DNA of 49,068 bases from JAHJDS01 sp964569795 (GTDB lineage Bacteria; Desulfobacterota; Desulfarculia; Desulfarculales; JAHJDS01), in NCBI GenBank assembly GCA_964569795.1, contig CAZMVB010000029.1, forward strand, positions 1-49,068, given 5' to 3'. The position numbers and the translations under genes were made by a program. Numbering within the stretch: the first letter of the stretch is position 1; every line of letters begins with the position of its first letter. The notes beneath the pieces were generated by a model. That model was not told the DNA's origin, searched no databases, and saw only the letters and a list, made by a program, of their open reading frames with translations. Positions 31,623-40,017 of the stretch are shown piece by piece.

Positions 31623-34388
31623 GTGTATCTGGACGACGTCCGCATCGATCAGCACCCCATGCAGCCGGGTGACGGCTCGGGGCTCAAGCCCCTCCCCGAG
31701 GACGACCCCGCGCCCCGGCCCCGGCCCAAGAAGAAGCGGGTCGGTTTCTGGCGCTGGTTGCTGCGATTGTTCTTGATCGTGTTCCTGGTGGGCGAGATGG
31801 GATTCTTCGTGGGCGTGGTTTACGTCAGCCGGGACATCCCCAACCTCAAATCCATCAAGGACTACCAGCCGGATCTGGTCACCACGGTTTACGCCAATGA
31901 CGGCCGGACCGTCATCGCCGAGTTCTATCGCGAGCGGCGGATCCTGATCCCCCTGGCGCAGAGCCGCCATCCCTCCCCGTCGCTCAAGCTGCTGCAGAAC
32001 GCCTTCATCGCCGCCGAGGACGCCAAGTTCCGGGAGCACGGCGGCATCTCGCCCCGGGCCATCATCCGGGCCGCCCTGGCCAACCTCCAGGCCGGGAGCA
32101 TCGTTCAGGGGGGATCGACCATCACCCAGCAGGTGGCCAAGATGCTCATCCTGACCCCGACCCGGACCTTCACCCGGAAGATCCGCGAGGCGGTGCTGGC
32201 CTATCACATCGAAAAGCAGTTGAACAAGGACGAGATCCTGCACATCTATCTCAATCAGGTCTATCTGGGCTACGGCTCCTACGGGGTCGAGTCGGCCGCC
32301 GAGAACTACTTCGGCAAGACGGTCAACCAGTTGACCCTGCCCGAGATCGCCCTGCTGGCCGGGTTGACCAAGGCCCCGGGCAACGACTCGCCGCCCGACT
32401 GCCTCAACAAGCGGATCCGGCGGTGTCTCAGAAAAAGCCATCAGGGGTGCGACCCCGAGGATCGGCGCTGGCTGGCCCGGGCCAAGAAGGCCTGCCTGCT
32501 CGAGGCCACCCGGCGGCAGCACTACGTCCTGAGCCGGATGCTGGCCGAGAAGATGATCACCCCCGAGCAGTACGAGAAGGCCAAGCGGTCCCGGATCGTC
32601 TGGGCCGAGGATTACGAGGAAGGCGGCCGCCGGCCCCCGGAAGACAACATGGTCATCATCCGCCACCGGAAGAGCAAGTTCCAGACCTACGCCCCCTATT
32701 TCGTCGAGTACGTCCGGGAGTATTTGATCAAGAAGTACGGCAAACACCGGGTCGAGACGGGCGGTCTCAAGGTCTATACCACCGTGGACGTCGGTCTCAC
32801 CCGGATCGCCCGCCAGGCGATCACCATGGGCCTGCACCAGTACGACGAGCGCAAGAACGGCTATCGGGGACCGTTTCCCAAGCTGGACTCGATCTGGCTC
32901 AAGCGGCGGCCCTGGCTGCGCCGGCGCATCGCCAAGCGGATCGCGGCCATGAACGAGACCGTCTCGGACAGGGACTGGAAGCCGAACCAGATCAAGACGG
33001 CCCGGATCAGCGGGTACAACCCCCGGCGGCGCCGATACCGGGCCTCGGTGGGACGGATCAAGGGCGTCATCCCCTACAAGTACTGGCAGTGGGCCATCGC
33101 CGTGGACCACAAGTCGTCGCCCTACTGGTACTTCCTACAGCGCCACTGGTATCCCGACTGGCGGCGCAAGACCCGCACCCCGGTGCTCAAGGGGGACGTG
33201 GTCCTGGTGCGCCTGGTCAAGAAGCAAAAGGACGGGACCTGGATCTTTCACCTGACCCAGGAGCTGACCCGCAAGCCCCCCGACGGCCCGGACTGGGGCC
33301 TCAATCAGCCCGAGATCCAGTCCGCCATGGTGTCCATCCAGGCCAAAACCGGCTACGTCAAGGTCCTGATCGGCGGCCGCTCCTGGCAGGTGACCCAGCT
33401 CAACCGGGCCACCAATCGCAAGGCCATCCGCCAGCCCGGTTCGTCGTTCAAGCCATTCATCTACACCACGGCCCTGCTCTACAATATCTTCACCCCGGCC
33501 AGCCCGATCTTTGACGGCCCGATCGCCTACAAGCACCGGGGGGGCAGCGAGACCTGGCGGCCGTCCAACTACGATCACAGGCACCTGGGCTGGATCACCT
33601 TCCGGACCTCGATCCAGCGCTCGCGCAACCTGGGCACCATCTGGATCCTGGATCGGGTCGGGCCGGAGCGGGTCATCCAGGTGGCCCGGAAGTTCGGGAT
33701 CACCACGCCCCTGATCGACGACCTGTCCCTGGCCCTGGGGGCCTCGGACGTTCACCTGTTCGAGCTGACCCGGGCCTACTCGGTCTTCGCCAACGGCGGC
33801 CGGCTGATCCAGCCGGTGATGATCCTCAAGGTCGTGGACCGTCACGGAAAGGTCCTCGAGGAGGCCAGGCCCCAGCAGGGTCTCGAGGTCATCGACCCGG
33901 CGACCAATTACATTGTGATCAGCCTGCTCCGGTCGGTGGTCACCGGCGGTACGGGCGCCCGGGCGAACAAGATGAAGCAGTTCGTCTGCGGCAAGACCGG
34001 GACGACCAACAAGCACGTGGACGCCTGGTTCATGGGCTTTACGCCCCGCCTGATCACGGGTGTCTGGGTGGGTCATGACGAGCCGCGAAACACCCTGGGG
34101 CGCGGCGAGACCGGGGGCCGGACGGCCCTGCCCATCTGGCTGGCCTACATGGAAAAGGCGATCGGTAACGACCCGGTCGAGCTCTTCCCCCGGCCCCCCG
34201 GCGTGGTCAGCGCCTCGGTCAAGGTGCGACTGGGCCAGGGCCAGGGCCAGTTGAGAACGGTCTCCGACATCTTCAAGTCGGGTCACATCGAGAGGAGCCA
34301 GAAGGCCGCCGGCAGCAGCTTCTTCATGATGGACGCCTCGGGCGGCCAGCCCAAGAAGACGCCTCCCCCGAAGCCCCCGGGGCGCTGA
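31623..34388 (+). CDS. mrcA: Class A penicillin-binding protein (PBP1A type)
   Basis: Bifunctional glycosyltransferase/transpeptidase of peptidoglycan synthesis. The 921-residue product has a basic cytoplasmic N-terminus, one membrane helix (about 40-68), and a GT51 domain (FIAAEDAKFREHGGIS, GGSTITQQVAKMLIL). The transpeptidase domain has Ser607-x-x-Lys610 (GSSFKPF), SRN (667-669) and KTGT (791-794). An OB-like insertion lies between the catalytic domains, as in PBP1A. Unusually, the GT51 domain contains an insertion after KAPG with four Cys (260, 268, 276, 291). GTG 31623 follows GGAG by seven bases. Confidence 0.95.
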   Translation: MYLDDVRIDQHPMQPGDGSGLKPLPEDDPAPRPRPKKKRVGFWRWLLRLFLIVFLVGEMGFFVGVVYVSRDIPNLKSIKDYQPDLVTTVYANDGRTVIAEFYRERRILIPLAQSRHPSPSLKLLQNAFIAAEDAKFREHGGISPRAIIRAALANLQAGSIVQGGSTITQQVAKMLILTPTRTFTRKIREAVLAYHIEKQLNKDEILHIYLNQVYLGYGSYGVESAAENYFGKTVNQLTLPEIALLAGLTKAPGNDSPPDCLNKRIRRCLRKSHQGCDPEDRRWLARAKKACLLEATRRQHYVLSRMLAEKMITPEQYEKAKRSRIVWAEDYEEGGRRPPEDNMVIIRHRKSKFQTYAPYFVEYVREYLIKKYGKHRVETGGLKVYTTVDVGLTRIARQAITMGLHQYDERKNGYRGPFPKLDSIWLKRRPWLRRRIAKRIAAMNETVSDRDWKPNQIKTARISGYNPRRRRYRASVGRIKGVIPYKYWQWAIAVDHKSSPYWYFLQRHWYPDWRRKTRTPVLKGDVVLVRLVKKQKDGTWIFHLTQELTRKPPDGPDWGLNQPEIQSAMVSIQAKTGYVKVLIGGRSWQVTQLNRATNRKAIRQPGSSFKPFIYTTALLYNIFTPASPIFDGPIAYKHRGGSETWRPSNYDHRHLGWITFRTSIQRSRNLGTIWILDRVGPERVIQVARKFGITTPLIDDLSLALGASDVHLFELTRAYSVFANGGRLIQPVMILKVVDRHGKVLEEARPQQGLEVIDPATNYIVISLLRSVVTGGTGARANKMKQFVCGKTGTTNKHVDAWFMGFTPRLITGVWVGHDEPRNTLGRGETGGRTALPIWLAYMEKAIGNDPVELFPRPPGVVSASVKVRLGQGQGQLRTVSDIFKSGHIERSQKAAGSSFFMMDASGGQPKKTPPPKPPGR

Positions 34389-34414
34389 TCGCTTCCGGTG
34401 ACGACCTGCGAGTT

Positions 34415-34438
34415 ACCCCCGCCTCCGGGCGGGGGTTT
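34415..34438 (+). terminator. Terminator after the penicillin-binding protein gene
   Basis: A 9-bp stem (34415-34423 with 34428-34436) with a 4-nt loop, followed by a short T-rich tail (TTTCGTGTTT). It sits between the convergent stops of the PBP gene and thiL. The T-tract is imperfect, so strength is uncertain. Confidence 0.65.
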
Positions 34439-34443
34439 CGTGT

Positions 34444-35454
34444 TTAACCCGAAAAATGGGAGAAATGGGAGGCGGGCAGGGGCCTTCTTTCGCCCTCGAT
34501 CTCGATCGAGACGGCCGGGTCCTCGTCCACCCGGCCGATGACGGCCAGTCCGCCGGCGATGGCGGCCGGGGTCGAGGCGGCCAGCCGGGCGGCGGTCTCT
34601 TCCGGACAGGTGAACAGGAGCCCGAAGTCCTCGCCGCCGCCCACGGCCAGTTCCCAGACCGGCCGGTTCAGATGGTCGGCCAGCCGGGACAGGGCCGGCG
34701 AGACGGGCAGGGCCTCGGCGTCGATGACGGCCCCCACGCCCGAGGCGAGGCACAACCGGGGCAGGTCCACGGCCAGGCCGTCGCTGAGGTCCATGACCGC
34801 GCCCACCCGGGGGTCCTCGGCCAGGGCCTTGCCCAGGTCCACGGCCGGCCAGGGGCGGAAAAAGGCCCGGCGAAAGGTGGCGGCCCACTCGCCCTCCACG
34901 GCCAGGCCCTCCTCGGCCATCAGCACGTAGGCCCCGGCGTCCCCCAGACGACCGCTGACCACGATGACCTGGCCGGGGGCGGCCTCCGAGCGCCGCAGCA
35001 GCCGCGGCCCGGCCCGGCCCACGGCGGTCAGCGAGGCGAAGTTGGTCGCCGAGCGGACCACGTCTCCCCCGGCCAGGGTCAGCCCGAAGCAGGTGGCCAG
35101 ACCGAGCAACCCCTCGAAAAACGAGTCCAGCCACTCGACCCGGGTCGTCGCCCGGAGCCCCAGGGACAGAAACCCGTACCGCGGCCGGGCCCCCATGGCC
35201 GCCAGGTCGCTCAGGTTGGCGGCCATCAGCCGGTGCCCCAGACCGTCCGCCGACACCAGGTCCTCCGTCCAGTGGACCCCCTCGACCATGGTGTCCATGG
35301 TCACCACCACCGGGTCGTCATCGGCCTGAAAGGCCGCCCCGTCGTCGCCGATCCCGGCCAGCAGGCCGGACCCGCCCAGCGGCGTTTTTCCCCTGATCCG
35401 CTCGATCAGGCCGTCTTCGCCCAGGTCGGCCAGGGTCGGTCCCGACTCAGCCAT
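34444..35454 (-). CDS. thiL: Thiamine-monophosphate kinase
   Basis: Phosphorylates thiamine monophosphate to thiamine pyrophosphate, the last step of ThDP biosynthesis. The 336-residue product has LLAGIGDDGAAFQADDDPVV, VTMDTMVEGVHW and NLSDLAAMGARPRYGFLSLG, then GGDVVRSATNF and MDLSDGLAVDLPRLC, matching ThiL/AIR-synthase-fold motifs including the metal-binding Asp residues. ATG 35454 follows GAGGAGGGGC. It lies 8 nt after ndk on the same strand, so they form an operon. Confidence 0.95.
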   Translation of the reverse strand: MAESGPTLADLGEDGLIERIRGKTPLGGSGLLAGIGDDGAAFQADDDPVVVTMDTMVEGVHWTEDLVSADGLGHRLMAANLSDLAAMGARPRYGFLSLGLRATTRVEWLDSFFEGLLGLATCFGLTLAGGDVVRSATNFASLTAVGRAGPRLLRRSEAAPGQVIVVSGRLGDAGAYVLMAEEGLAVEGEWAATFRRAFFRPWPAVDLGKALAEDPRVGAVMDLSDGLAVDLPRLCLASGVGAVIDAEALPVSPALSRLADHLNRPVWELAVGGGEDFGLLFTCPEETAARLAASTPAAIAGGLAVIGRVDEDPAVSIEIEGERRPLPASHFSHFSG

Positions 35455-35462
35455 GCCCCTCC

Positions 35463-35924
35463 TCAGACCTCGTCGTCGGCGTAGATGACCTCTTGATGCA
35501 AGGGGGTGTAATCAAGAAGTTCCTCGGGACGGAAGAACCGGTTGACCTCGATTTCGGCCGTGTCGGGTCCATCCGAGGCGTGGACCAGGTTGCACTGGAT
35601 GCTCATCCCCAGATCGCCCCGTATGGTCCCCGGGTCGGCCGCCCGGGAGTTGGTCACCCCGCACATTTGTCTGACGACCTCGACCGCCTCCAGTCCCTGG
35701 AGACACAGGGCGACCACCGGCGTGGACTTCATGAAGGACGCGATCCGGGGGAAGAAGGGCTTGTCGGCCAGGTGGGAGTAGTGCTCGGCCAGCAGCCGGT
35801 CGTCCAGTTGCATCATCTTGCAGCCCACGATCTGCAGGCCCTTGTCCTCGAAGCGGGAGATGAGGCGGCCCATCAGGCCGCGGCTGAGGGCGTCCGGTTT
35901 GATCAGGACCAGGGTGCGTTCCAT
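35463..35924 (-). CDS. ndk: Nucleoside diphosphate kinase
   Basis: Balances NTP pools through a phosphohistidine intermediate. The 153-residue product starts MERTLVLIKPDALSRGLMGR and has the active-site stretch CNLVHASDG with His115. It is about ten residues longer than the common form, and the extra residues are at the C-terminus. ATG 35924 follows AAAGGGAG. thiL is immediately downstream. Confidence 0.96.
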   Translation of the reverse strand: MERTLVLIKPDALSRGLMGRLISRFEDKGLQIVGCKMMQLDDRLLAEHYSHLADKPFFPRIASFMKSTPVVALCLQGLEAVEVVRQMCGVTNSRAADPGTIRGDLGMSIQCNLVHASDGPDTAEIEVNRFFRPEELLDYTPLHQEVIYADDEV

Positions 35925-36152
35925 GTCTGTCTCCCTTTATTCCAGGTGCGCTTCCGGCGTTGGGGAGGAAGATGACGGTCCGGCGTGCAGACCGAACCAC
36001 GGGCCAGTCCGAAGTCTGATCCCGGCCGGGGTTCGAAATAATTCCCCGCCCCCGGGCCCGTCCCGGTCAAGGATCGGCCCCAGGATAGCCCAGAAGCGAG
36101 GGGAAGGCAATTCCGGCGTTTCGGCGGCGAGGCTCGGGCCGAAACCCGGGCT

Positions 36153-37361
36153 TCAGGCGGTCTCGCTGAACCGGCCGAAATCGAAATCCCGCTCGGTCAT
36201 GGCCTCCTTGAACCGGCCCACGTCCGCCCCGCGGTCCAGGGCGGCCAGGGCCTCCTTGACCCCGGCGGTGACGCCGAAAAAGATGAGGCCCTTGATCCGG
36301 CCGTCCTCGAGGACGATCTTGCGGTAGGTCGTCTCGTCCTCATAGATCGCGGCCGTAAGTTTCCCGTCCGGGTCGATGTCGCCGGCCGAGGTCAAATCCA
36401 CGCCGACCACCTTGAGTGAGTTGCTCATGGTCGTACCAACGTACTCGGCCTGGCCGCCGGCCATGTTGATCCCGGCCACCTCGCCCTGGTCCCGGCTGGC
36501 CGGCCAGATGCCGTACAAATGGCCCCGGTGCTCGATCTGATCCCCGGCCGCCCAGATCCCGGCGACGCTGGTCTGCATCCGGTCGTCCACCTTGACGCCC
36601 TTGTCCATGTCCAGGCCCAGCTTCTCGGCCAGGTCCACGTTTCCCCGGATGCCGGCCGAGAACAGGATCAGGCCGCCTTGAAGGAGCGAGCCGTCCTCGA
36701 GGACCACGCCTTGGGCCGCGCCCTCGCCGGCGATCTCCTTGGCCTTGACCCCCAGGGAAAAGGAAAAGCCCATGCCTTCGAGGCGCCGCTGGAGCTTGGC
36801 TGCGCCGGCCGGGTCCATCTGCCGGGGCAGGAGGTGATCGAACATCTCGACCACCCGGACCTTGAGTCCCTTCCGGGCGAGGGCTCCCCCGGCCTCGAGG
36901 CCCAGGAGGCCGCCGCCCATGAGCACGGCCCGGTCGGTCCCGGCCGCGGCCCGGCCGATGGCCAGGGCGTCGTCCGCCGTGCGCAGGGCGAACACCCCGG
37001 GCTTGTCCGCGCCGGGCACGGGCGGGATGAACGGGTGGGCCCCGGTGGCCAGGAGCAGTTCGTCGTAGGCCTCGGTTTTGCCCTGGTCGGTGGTCACCGT
37101 CCGTTGCCCGGCGTCCCCGCCGGTCGCCTTCTCCCCCAGCCGGAGGTCGATGCCCCTCTCGGCGTACCACTCGGCCGGGCGCAGGGTGATCTTCGAGATG
37201 TCGGCCTCGCCGGCTATCACCTCGGGCAGTCGGGGCCGGTAGTAGAAGGAATGGTGATCGTCGGTGATGATGGTGATCCGGCCTTCCGGGTCGGTTTCCT
37301 TGATCCGCTCCACGGCCGTGGCCCCGGCCACGCCGTGTCCGATGATGAGGTATCGTTTCAT
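36153..37361 (-). CDS. FAD-dependent NAD(P)H oxidoreductase (rubredoxin/nitrite reductase type)
   Basis: The 402-residue protein has two dinucleotide-binding folds: FAD motif IIGHGVAGATAVE (6-18) and NAD(P) motif MGGGLLGLEAGG, plus the late FAD motif GIWAAGD. The tail resembles the NirB N-terminal/NADH:rubredoxin reductase group. Given the superoxide reductase gene upstream, it may reduce rubredoxin or the reductase itself; that is inference from context. ATG 37361 follows GGGAG. The DUF2892 gene is 18 nt upstream on the same strand. Confidence 0.88.
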   Translation of the reverse strand: MKRYLIIGHGVAGATAVERIKETDPEGRITIITDDHHSFYYRPRLPEVIAGEADISKITLRPAEWYAERGIDLRLGEKATGGDAGQRTVTTDQGKTEAYDELLLATGAHPFIPPVPGADKPGVFALRTADDALAIGRAAAGTDRAVLMGGGLLGLEAGGALARKGLKVRVVEMFDHLLPRQMDPAGAAKLQRRLEGMGFSFSLGVKAKEIAGEGAAQGVVLEDGSLLQGGLILFSAGIRGNVDLAEKLGLDMDKGVKVDDRMQTSVAGIWAAGDQIEHRGHLYGIWPASRDQGEVAGINMAGGQAEYVGTTMSNSLKVVGVDLTSAGDIDPDGKLTAAIYEDETTYRKIVLEDGRIKGLIFFGVTAGVKEALAALDRGADVGRFKEAMTERDFDFGRFSETA

Positions 37362-37379
37362 GTCCGCTCCCGTAGCGGT

Positions 37380-37598
37380 TTATTCACGGTGTTTTCCCGC
37401 CGACCCGTCGTCAGTGGCCGGCCGGCGGGTGGACAGTCTCAGGATCGAATACAGGGGACACCAGCCGCTCAGGGCCGTGGCCGCGGGGATCAGGGCCAGC
37501 AGGCCCCACCAGGATTGAAAGACGATCCCCAGCACGGCGATGACCACGGCGACCCCCAGCCGAATGAGCCGGTCAATCAGGCCCATGTTTCGCTTCAT
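37380..37598 (-). CDS. DUF2892 (YgaP-like) small membrane protein
   Basis: The 72-residue protein starts MKRNMGLIDRLIRLGVAVVI and has two predicted membrane helices (about 11-27 and 30-47), with the family GWCPLYSILRL motif containing one Cys. Such modules occur alone or fused to rhodanese domains. ATG 37598 follows GGAGGTCTGGAC. It lies between the FAD oxidoreductase and the superoxide reductase. Confidence 0.85.
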   Translation of the reverse strand: MKRNMGLIDRLIRLGVAVVIAVLGIVFQSWWGLLALIPAATALSGWCPLYSILRLSTRRPATDDGSAGKHRE

Positions 37599-37657
37599 GT
37601 CCAGACCTCCAGCGCCCGGGTGGCCGGCGGCTCCCGCCGCCGATCACTCGTTTGAAA

Positions 37658-38053
37658 TCACTTGACCTTGATCGGCCTGGAAAACTCCCACAGGCCGTGG
37701 ATGTTGCACAGCGAGGTGGCCACCAGGGTCCCGGACTTGGCCAGTTTCACCCGGGCCGTGACCGCGTGATCGGTGTAGGCCGGGCCGGTGTCCGGACCGT
37801 CGGTCGATTCGCCGTGGGCGGTGAACTCGAAGACGCCCAGTTGATAGGCGAACTTGCCCCCCTCGGGCCGGTAAAAGAGTTGAATCCACCGGATGTGGTG
37901 GGCGGTGGTGTTGGGATGGGCCACCTCGGCCCCGAGGGTCACCTTGACCTCGAAGACCTCGTCGGCCTGGACCGCGTCCGGGCAGGTGATCACCGGGACG
38001 TGCTTTTCCGTCTTCCAATCAGCGGTCTGATACAGTTCTCCAATCTTGGCCAT
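37658..38053 (-). CDS. Superoxide reductase (neelaredoxin type)
   Basis: Reduces superoxide to peroxide at a non-haem iron centre without making oxygen, suiting anaerobes. The 131-residue product is the one-iron form. It has E16-K-H18 (KHVPVI), His46 and His52 (HPNTTAHHIRWI), and the axial Cys116 and His119 in CNIHGLWEF. There is no N-terminal desulforedoxin domain. ATG 38053 follows AAGGAGG. It is the first gene of the oxidative-stress set. Confidence 0.94.
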   Translation of the reverse strand: MAKIGELYQTADWKTEKHVPVITCPDAVQADEVFEVKVTLGAEVAHPNTTAHHIRWIQLFYRPEGGKFAYQLGVFEFTAHGESTDGPDTGPAYTDHAVTARVKLAKSGTLVATSLCNIHGLWEFSRPIKVK

Positions 38054-38208
38054 TTGCCCGTTGCCTCCTTGCTGGTCACCGGCTGAGGTCAACCCCGTGG
38101 CCCAGCTTTGGTGTTTTAAATGGATAAAAGGCCGATTCCGGGACCGGTTACCGGCAGTCAGGCCCGTTAATCCGCGCCTTGGTCATGGAAAGACCCCCAT
38201 TGATATTT

Positions 38209-38236
38209 ATTATTTCGGAAAATAAAATTATTTCAA
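38209..38236 (-). promoter_or_regulatory. Putative promoter/operator of the superoxide reductase gene
   Basis: In an AT-rich patch, TTGAAA (38236-38231, 5/6), a 16-nt spacer and AATAAT (38214-38209, 5/6) can be read leftward. Two exact copies of ATTATTTC (38209-38216 and 38227-38234) lie 18 bp apart and overlap both hexamers, so a regulator binding them would act on this promoter. Confidence 0.45.
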
Positions 38237-38293
38237 GGCAAGGAGAGCCAGGCAACAACACAACTATAAGATATTGCTAATTAATAAATTCGC

Positions 38294-39088
38294 TCAGGTC
38301 AACAGCATCCCGTCGTCGGCGTAGATCTCGCCTCTGACCCGGCTGAAGTGGTCCAGGACCTGGGCCACGGTCAGTTCCTCCTTTTTCCGGCCGCTGACGT
38401 CGAGGATGATCCGGCCCTGGTTCATCATGATCAGGCGATGGCCGAAGCGGATGGCCTGGTCCATGTTGTGGGTGACCACGATCGCGGTCAGGGAGGCCTG
38501 GGCGATGATCTCCTCGGTCAGGCGCATGACCTCCACGGCCGTCCTGGGGTCCAGGGCCGAGGTGTGCTCGTCCAGGAGCAGGGCCTTGGGCTTGACCAGG
38601 GTGGCCATGAGCAGGGTCAGGGCCTGGCGCTGCCCGCCGGAGAGCAGGCCGACCCGGTCGGTCAGGCGGTCCTCGAGGCCCAGGCGCAGCCGGGCCAGCT
38701 CGGCCCGGAGCCGGGCCCGGCGGTGGTGCCGCAGGGCCGGGGCCAGGGTCCGCCGCCGGCCGCGCCCCAGGGCCAGGCTCAGGTTCTCCTCGATGGTCAT
38801 CCCCGCCGAGGTGCCCCGCATCGGGTCCTGGAAGACCCGGCCGATCAGTCCGGCCCGGCGGTGTTCGGGCCACCGGGTCACGCCCCGGCCGTCGATGACG
38901 ATCCGGCCGGCGTCGGGCGGATGGGTCCCGGCGATAAGGGACAGCAGGGTCGATTTGCCCGAGCCGTTGGAGCCGATGACGGTCACCACCTGGGAGCGGG
39001 GGACCTCGAAGGACAGGTCGTCCACCGCCCGGACCTCGTTCACGCCGCCCGGGTTGAAGGTCTTGGTCAGTTTTTCGACCGCGATCAT
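38294..39088 (-). CDS. ABC transporter ATP-binding protein (TrpZ-like)
   Basis: The 264-residue ATPase has all motifs: Walker A GSNGSGKST, Q-loop VFQDPM, signature LSGGQRQALT, Walker B LLLDEHTSALDP and the switch His in VVTHNMDQA. It is the energising subunit of the three-gene importer. ATG 39088 overlaps the permease stop. Glu following the Walker B Asp is present, so it should be active. Confidence 0.93.
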   Translation of the reverse strand: MIAVEKLTKTFNPGGVNEVRAVDDLSFEVPRSQVVTVIGSNGSGKSTLLSLIAGTHPPDAGRIVIDGRGVTRWPEHRRAGLIGRVFQDPMRGTSAGMTIEENLSLALGRGRRRTLAPALRHHRRARLRAELARLRLGLEDRLTDRVGLLSGGQRQALTLLMATLVKPKALLLDEHTSALDPRTAVEVMRLTEEIIAQASLTAIVVTHNMDQAIRFGHRLIMMNQGRIILDVSGRKKEELTVAQVLDHFSRVRGEIYADDGMLLT

Positions 39089-40002
39089 CCCATCACCCGG
39101 ATGCGGACGTGTCGCCGGACGGCCGGCAGGGTCAGGGCCAGGACCACCAGGGCGGCGGTGATCAGGTTCAGGTCCGAGGCCTGGAGGGTCCGGCCGCCGA
39201 TGGGCACGTTCAGGGCGGCGAAGATCAGCAGCCGGTACAGGACCGAGCCCAGGACCACGCCGACGACCGCCCGCCAGACCCGGGCCGAGCCGAACAGCGA
39301 GCCGCCCATGATCACCGAGGCCAGCCCGGCGATGATGGTCCCGACGCCCATCTTGACGTCGGCCGAGCCCAGCGACTGGGCCACCACCGCCCCGGACAGG
39401 GCCACCAGGGCGTTGGACAGGCCCACGCCCCACAGGACCGCGGTCTTGGTGTTCACCCCCTGGGCCCGGACCAGATCCGGATTGTCGCCCGAGGCCCGCA
39501 GACCCAGGCCCCACTCGGTGGACAGCAGCCAGATGACCGCCGCCGCCATGAGGAGGCACAGGACCGCGCCGAAGATGACCTGGATGATGTGAGGCGGCAG
39601 GCCCAGCCAGTTCCAGGCCTCGTAGATCGTCGGGCAGGGGTCGTTCCGGGGCGGGCACAGGGCGGTGGACAGATTGGGGCCGCCCATGACCCGGAGGTTG
39701 ATCGAGTACAGGGCGGTCATGGTGATGATCGAGGCCAAAAGATTCAGGATCCGGAACTGGACCGACAAAAAGGCGGTCACCAGGCCGGCCAGGAATCCGG
39801 CGGCCAGGGCCACCGGCAGGGTCAGGTAGGGGTTCACCCCGGCGTGGATCATGGCCGCGCTGACCGCCGCGCCCAGGGGAAAGGACCCGTCCACGGTCAG
39901 GTCCGGGAAGTCCAGGACCCGGAAAGTGAGATAGACCCCCAGGGCCATCAGGCCGTAGGTGAATCCCTGTTCCAGGGCCCCGAAAAAGGAGAACCAGGAC
40001 AT
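39085..40002 (-). CDS. ABC transporter permease (TrpY-like)
   Basis: The 305-residue inner-membrane protein has about eight or nine hydrophobic segments and the branched-chain-type permease pattern (YGLMALGVYLTFRVLDFPDL, GLRASGDNPDLVRAQGVNTK, VALSGAVVAQSLGSADVKMG). It belongs to the group that pairs with the substrate-binding protein next door. A periplasmic loop contains CPPRNDPCP. The stop overlaps the ATPase start. Confidence 0.92.
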   Translation of the reverse strand: MSWFSFFGALEQGFTYGLMALGVYLTFRVLDFPDLTVDGSFPLGAAVSAAMIHAGVNPYLTLPVALAAGFLAGLVTAFLSVQFRILNLLASIITMTALYSINLRVMGGPNLSTALCPPRNDPCPTIYEAWNWLGLPPHIIQVIFGAVLCLLMAAAVIWLLSTEWGLGLRASGDNPDLVRAQGVNTKTAVLWGVGLSNALVALSGAVVAQSLGSADVKMGVGTIIAGLASVIMGGSLFGSARVWRAVVGVVLGSVLYRLLIFAALNVPIGGRTLQASDLNLITAALVVLALTLPAVRRHVRIRVMG

Positions 40003-40017
40003 GGCCGGCCGGTACGG

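Noticed and set aside
30606..33110. An 834-codon minus-strand open frame opposite the nitroreductase and PBP genes
   Set aside because: No recognisable domain, compositionally an antisense shadow, and it spans a clear promoter region.
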